Assembly: GCA_903872065.1 (NCBI GenBank)
Contig: CAIQJJ010000566.1
Coordinates: 1-36,184 of the forward strand
DNA length: 36,184 bases
Direction of reading: 5' to 3'
DNA from: an uncultured Anaerolineales bacterium
Lineage (GTDB): Bacteria; Chloroflexota; Anaerolineae; Anaerolineales; UBA4823
This document shows, piece after piece, positions 35,153 through 36,184 of the stretch. The first letter of the stretch is position 1; the number at the start of each line of letters is the position of its first letter. Under the pieces are notes generated by a model. It did no database searches. It was given only the letters and a program-made list of their open reading frames with translations, and was not told the origin of the DNA. A program made the position numbers and the translations under genes.

Positions 35153-35787
35153 TCGTTTGCGCGGAGGGTATTTTCGTGAAGCATAGCCATCCTCGAATAT
35201 AACTCGAATACACGAATAAATCCCGTGCGTTCCCGCATCTCTGCGCGGACGCGCCCCGCGAGGATGGCGCAAGTCCGAATGTAGCGACGACTATGATCGT
35301 CCGGGGCGTGTCCCTGCTGCACACAGGCATCCTTGCAAACCATAAGCATCCTGGCAAACCGTAGGCATCCTGAGCTTGTCGAAGGATGACCTACGGTTTG
35401 CCATCCTCGAATACAAGACCTTTAGGGGAGCAAGCCCGCGTGACGTTTCAGTGGTTCAAACCGCCGCGCGGCGGTTGTGGGGAAGCTGTCCAACGGATGA
35501 TTGGAACGGATTGAGCGGATTGTCCGCCCCGGTGCAGCATCCTGCGGCAGGACGTCCGTTGGACAGTTTTGCCTGCAAGAGGGTTTCTTTCCGTCGTGGA
35601 GTCCGATGAATCAATTCATCGGATGATACGGGAAACGCACTGGAAGTGCGTTGAGGGCCGGCCCGTAAGACCCTAAAGGTCTCCAAGACCTTTAGGGTCT
35701 GCGCTGCGCCGGCAAGCCTGCGGGACATTTCAGTGTCTTCATCTTGTTCAGGTTTTTCAGTGGTTCAAACCGCCGCGCGGCGCGACT
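35153..35787. repeat. Palindrome- and repeat-rich spacer without genes
   Basis: No credible gene is present in about 630 bases. It contains tandem 19-base repeats beginning GCATCCT (35327-35345, 35346-35364, partial from 35365); a 13-bp inverted repeat 35353-35365 / 35390-35402 enclosing CATCCT/AGGATG; a 9-bp palindrome arm pair in AACCGCCGCGCGGCGGTT (35459-35476); CTGTCCAACGGA/TCCGTTGGACAG (35486-35497 / 35555-35566); TCCGATGAAT/ATTCATCGGA (35602-35623); AACGCACT/AGTGCGTT (35634-35652); and a 15-bp inverted repeat 35668-35682 / 35686-35700. A 28-base direct repeat occurs at 35446-35473 and 35755-35782. The density suggests an accumulation of short mobile or self-folding repeats; no transposase is nearby. 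Confidence 0.8.
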
Positions 35788-35789
35788 TA

Positions 35790-35805
35790 TGCTAGAATTA
35801 TCTCA
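35790..35805 (+). promoter_or_regulatory. Extended -10 promoter for a probably leaderless gene
   Basis: TGCTAGAAT (35790-35798) is a strong extended -10 element (TGN followed by TAGAAT). The next gene starts with ATG at 35805, only six bases after the hexamer, so transcription would begin at or next to the start codon. No ribosome site exists upstream; GCGCGACTTA holds no purine-rich match. This points to a leaderless message. There is no good -35 hexamer, as expected for an extended -10 promoter. Confidence 0.55.
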
Positions 35806-36184
35806 TGATCCCCTGTCCTGCCTGCCACACCCAAAACCCTGACCGCGCCAAATATTGCCTGGAATGCGGAACGCGCCTGCCTGAGGCGCAAGGCAGCGCG
35901 GCGGACTCCGCTCCGCCTGCCGCGCCGCCCGCCTCGACCACGATTGCGCCGGGCGGCGTCTTGCTCGGCGGGAACGCCGGCGGGGATGTCGTGACCGGCG
36001 TCAAGAGCGCCGCCTCCGCCGGGCGCATCCAGGATGTCGTCAATAGTTCCTTCACCTTCGTCGGCGGCAACCTGACGCAGATCGTCTCTGCGGGCGAACC
36101 GCCGGTGACGCTCAGCGCCGTGGATCGGCGGAGCGCCCTGGGACGCTACCTGGAACACGTCATCGCTCACAACCGCTACCTGCA
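35805..36184 (+). CDS. Zinc-ribbon protein, N-terminal part (3' end outside window); possible signalling/STAND-type protein
   Basis: The frame is open to the right edge, giving 126 complete residues. It begins MIPCPACHTQNPDRAKYCLECG, a zinc ribbon with C4, C7, C18 and C21. A Pro/Ala-rich linker (residues 25-46) follows, then a Gly-rich beta-like region (VLLGGNAGGDVVTG; SSFTFVGGNLTQIV). The last visible part is SALGRYLEHVIAHNRYLQ. A short helix of this wording often stands just before the NTPase module in NACHT/STAND-type or SUMF1-type proteins of filamentous and Chloroflexi-like bacteria, so a large signalling or defence protein may start here. That is inference from a short motif. The rest of the gene is needed for a call. 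It appears to have its own leaderless promoter. Confidence 0.6.
   Translation, partial: MIPCPACHTQNPDRAKYCLECGTRLPEAQGSAADSAPPAAPPASTTIAPGGVLLGGNAGGDVVTGVKSAASAGRIQDVVNSSFTFVGGNLTQIVSAGEPPVTLSAVDRRSALGRYLEHVIAHNRYL

Noticed and set aside
31947-35357. Long minus-strand open frames (577 and 553 codons at 31947-33680 and 33696-35357) opposite the GH38 gene
   Set aside because: The + strand encodes a complete GH38 enzyme with all its catalytic motifs. The antisense frames have compositionally skewed, motif-free products and arise from high GC at third positions.
35153-35787. CRISPR array or insertion sequence in the repeat-rich spacer
   Set aside because: Repeats are not regularly spaced or uniform, there are no cas genes, and no transposase frame or paired terminal repeats with target duplication could be found.
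1-36184. tRNA or rRNA genes
   Set aside because: No cloverleaf with a recognisable T-arm (GTTCRA context) and no conserved rRNA segment was noticed in any gene-free stretch. A covariance-model scan was not possible.

Overview
This 36 kb window is most likely chromosomal DNA of an uncultured or little-studied Chloroflexota (Anaerolineae-type) bacterium. The pointers are a moderately high-GC genome with every supported gene on the + strand, a Tat-type lipoprotein binding protein with a Pro/Ala/Glu/Thr linker, PAS-rich signalling, a cobalamin-binding-type radical SAM protein, many carbohydrate genes, and a terminal zinc-ribbon protein of a style common in that phylum. Taxonomy is inferred from gene style only. 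I found no rRNA, tRNA, CRISPR array, transposase or phage gene.

Layout. (1) 1-10708: the end of a DUF362 protein, a large uncharacterised lyase-like protein, a mannonate-dehydratase-family enzyme, then a long leader with a duplicated hairpin repeat and a complete Dpp/Opp-type ABC importer (binding lipoprotein, two permeases, two ATPases). The importer ends in a clear terminator. In this setting it probably imports oligosaccharides or uronate-containing fragments rather than peptides. (2) 10805-12773: a B12-binding-type radical SAM protein and a small membrane protein. (3) 12805-18731: an adaptor lipoprotein, a double-length FtsX/MacB-type permease and two LolD/MacB-type ATPases. The first ATPase carries a C-terminal AbrB/SpoVT-like domain. 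(4) 18833-25527: a tight seven-gene sugar-oxidation cluster of three Gfo/Idh/MocA oxidoreductases, three xylose-isomerase-like TIM barrels and a ThuA-like protein, closed by a terminator. (5) 25665-35087: a receiver/six-PAS histidine kinase coupled to a GH78 alpha-L-rhamnosidase-type enzyme and a GH38 alpha-mannosidase. (6) 35088-35804: a gene-free stretch crowded with palindromes and repeats, then the start of a zinc-ribbon protein that appears to be expressed from a leaderless promoter and runs off the end.

How the genes fit together: the window reads as a glycan-use region. The importer brings in oligosaccharides, GH78 and GH38 release rhamnose and mannose, the lyase-like protein and the mannonate-dehydratase-family enzyme could act on acidic sugars, and the oxidoreductase/isomerase cluster resembles pathways that break glycosides through 3-keto intermediates. 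The most interesting leads are that cluster, the ATPase-AbrB fusion, the palindrome-rich spacer and the possible leaderless signalling gene. Functions are inferred from visible motifs and remembered family knowledge; no database search was run.
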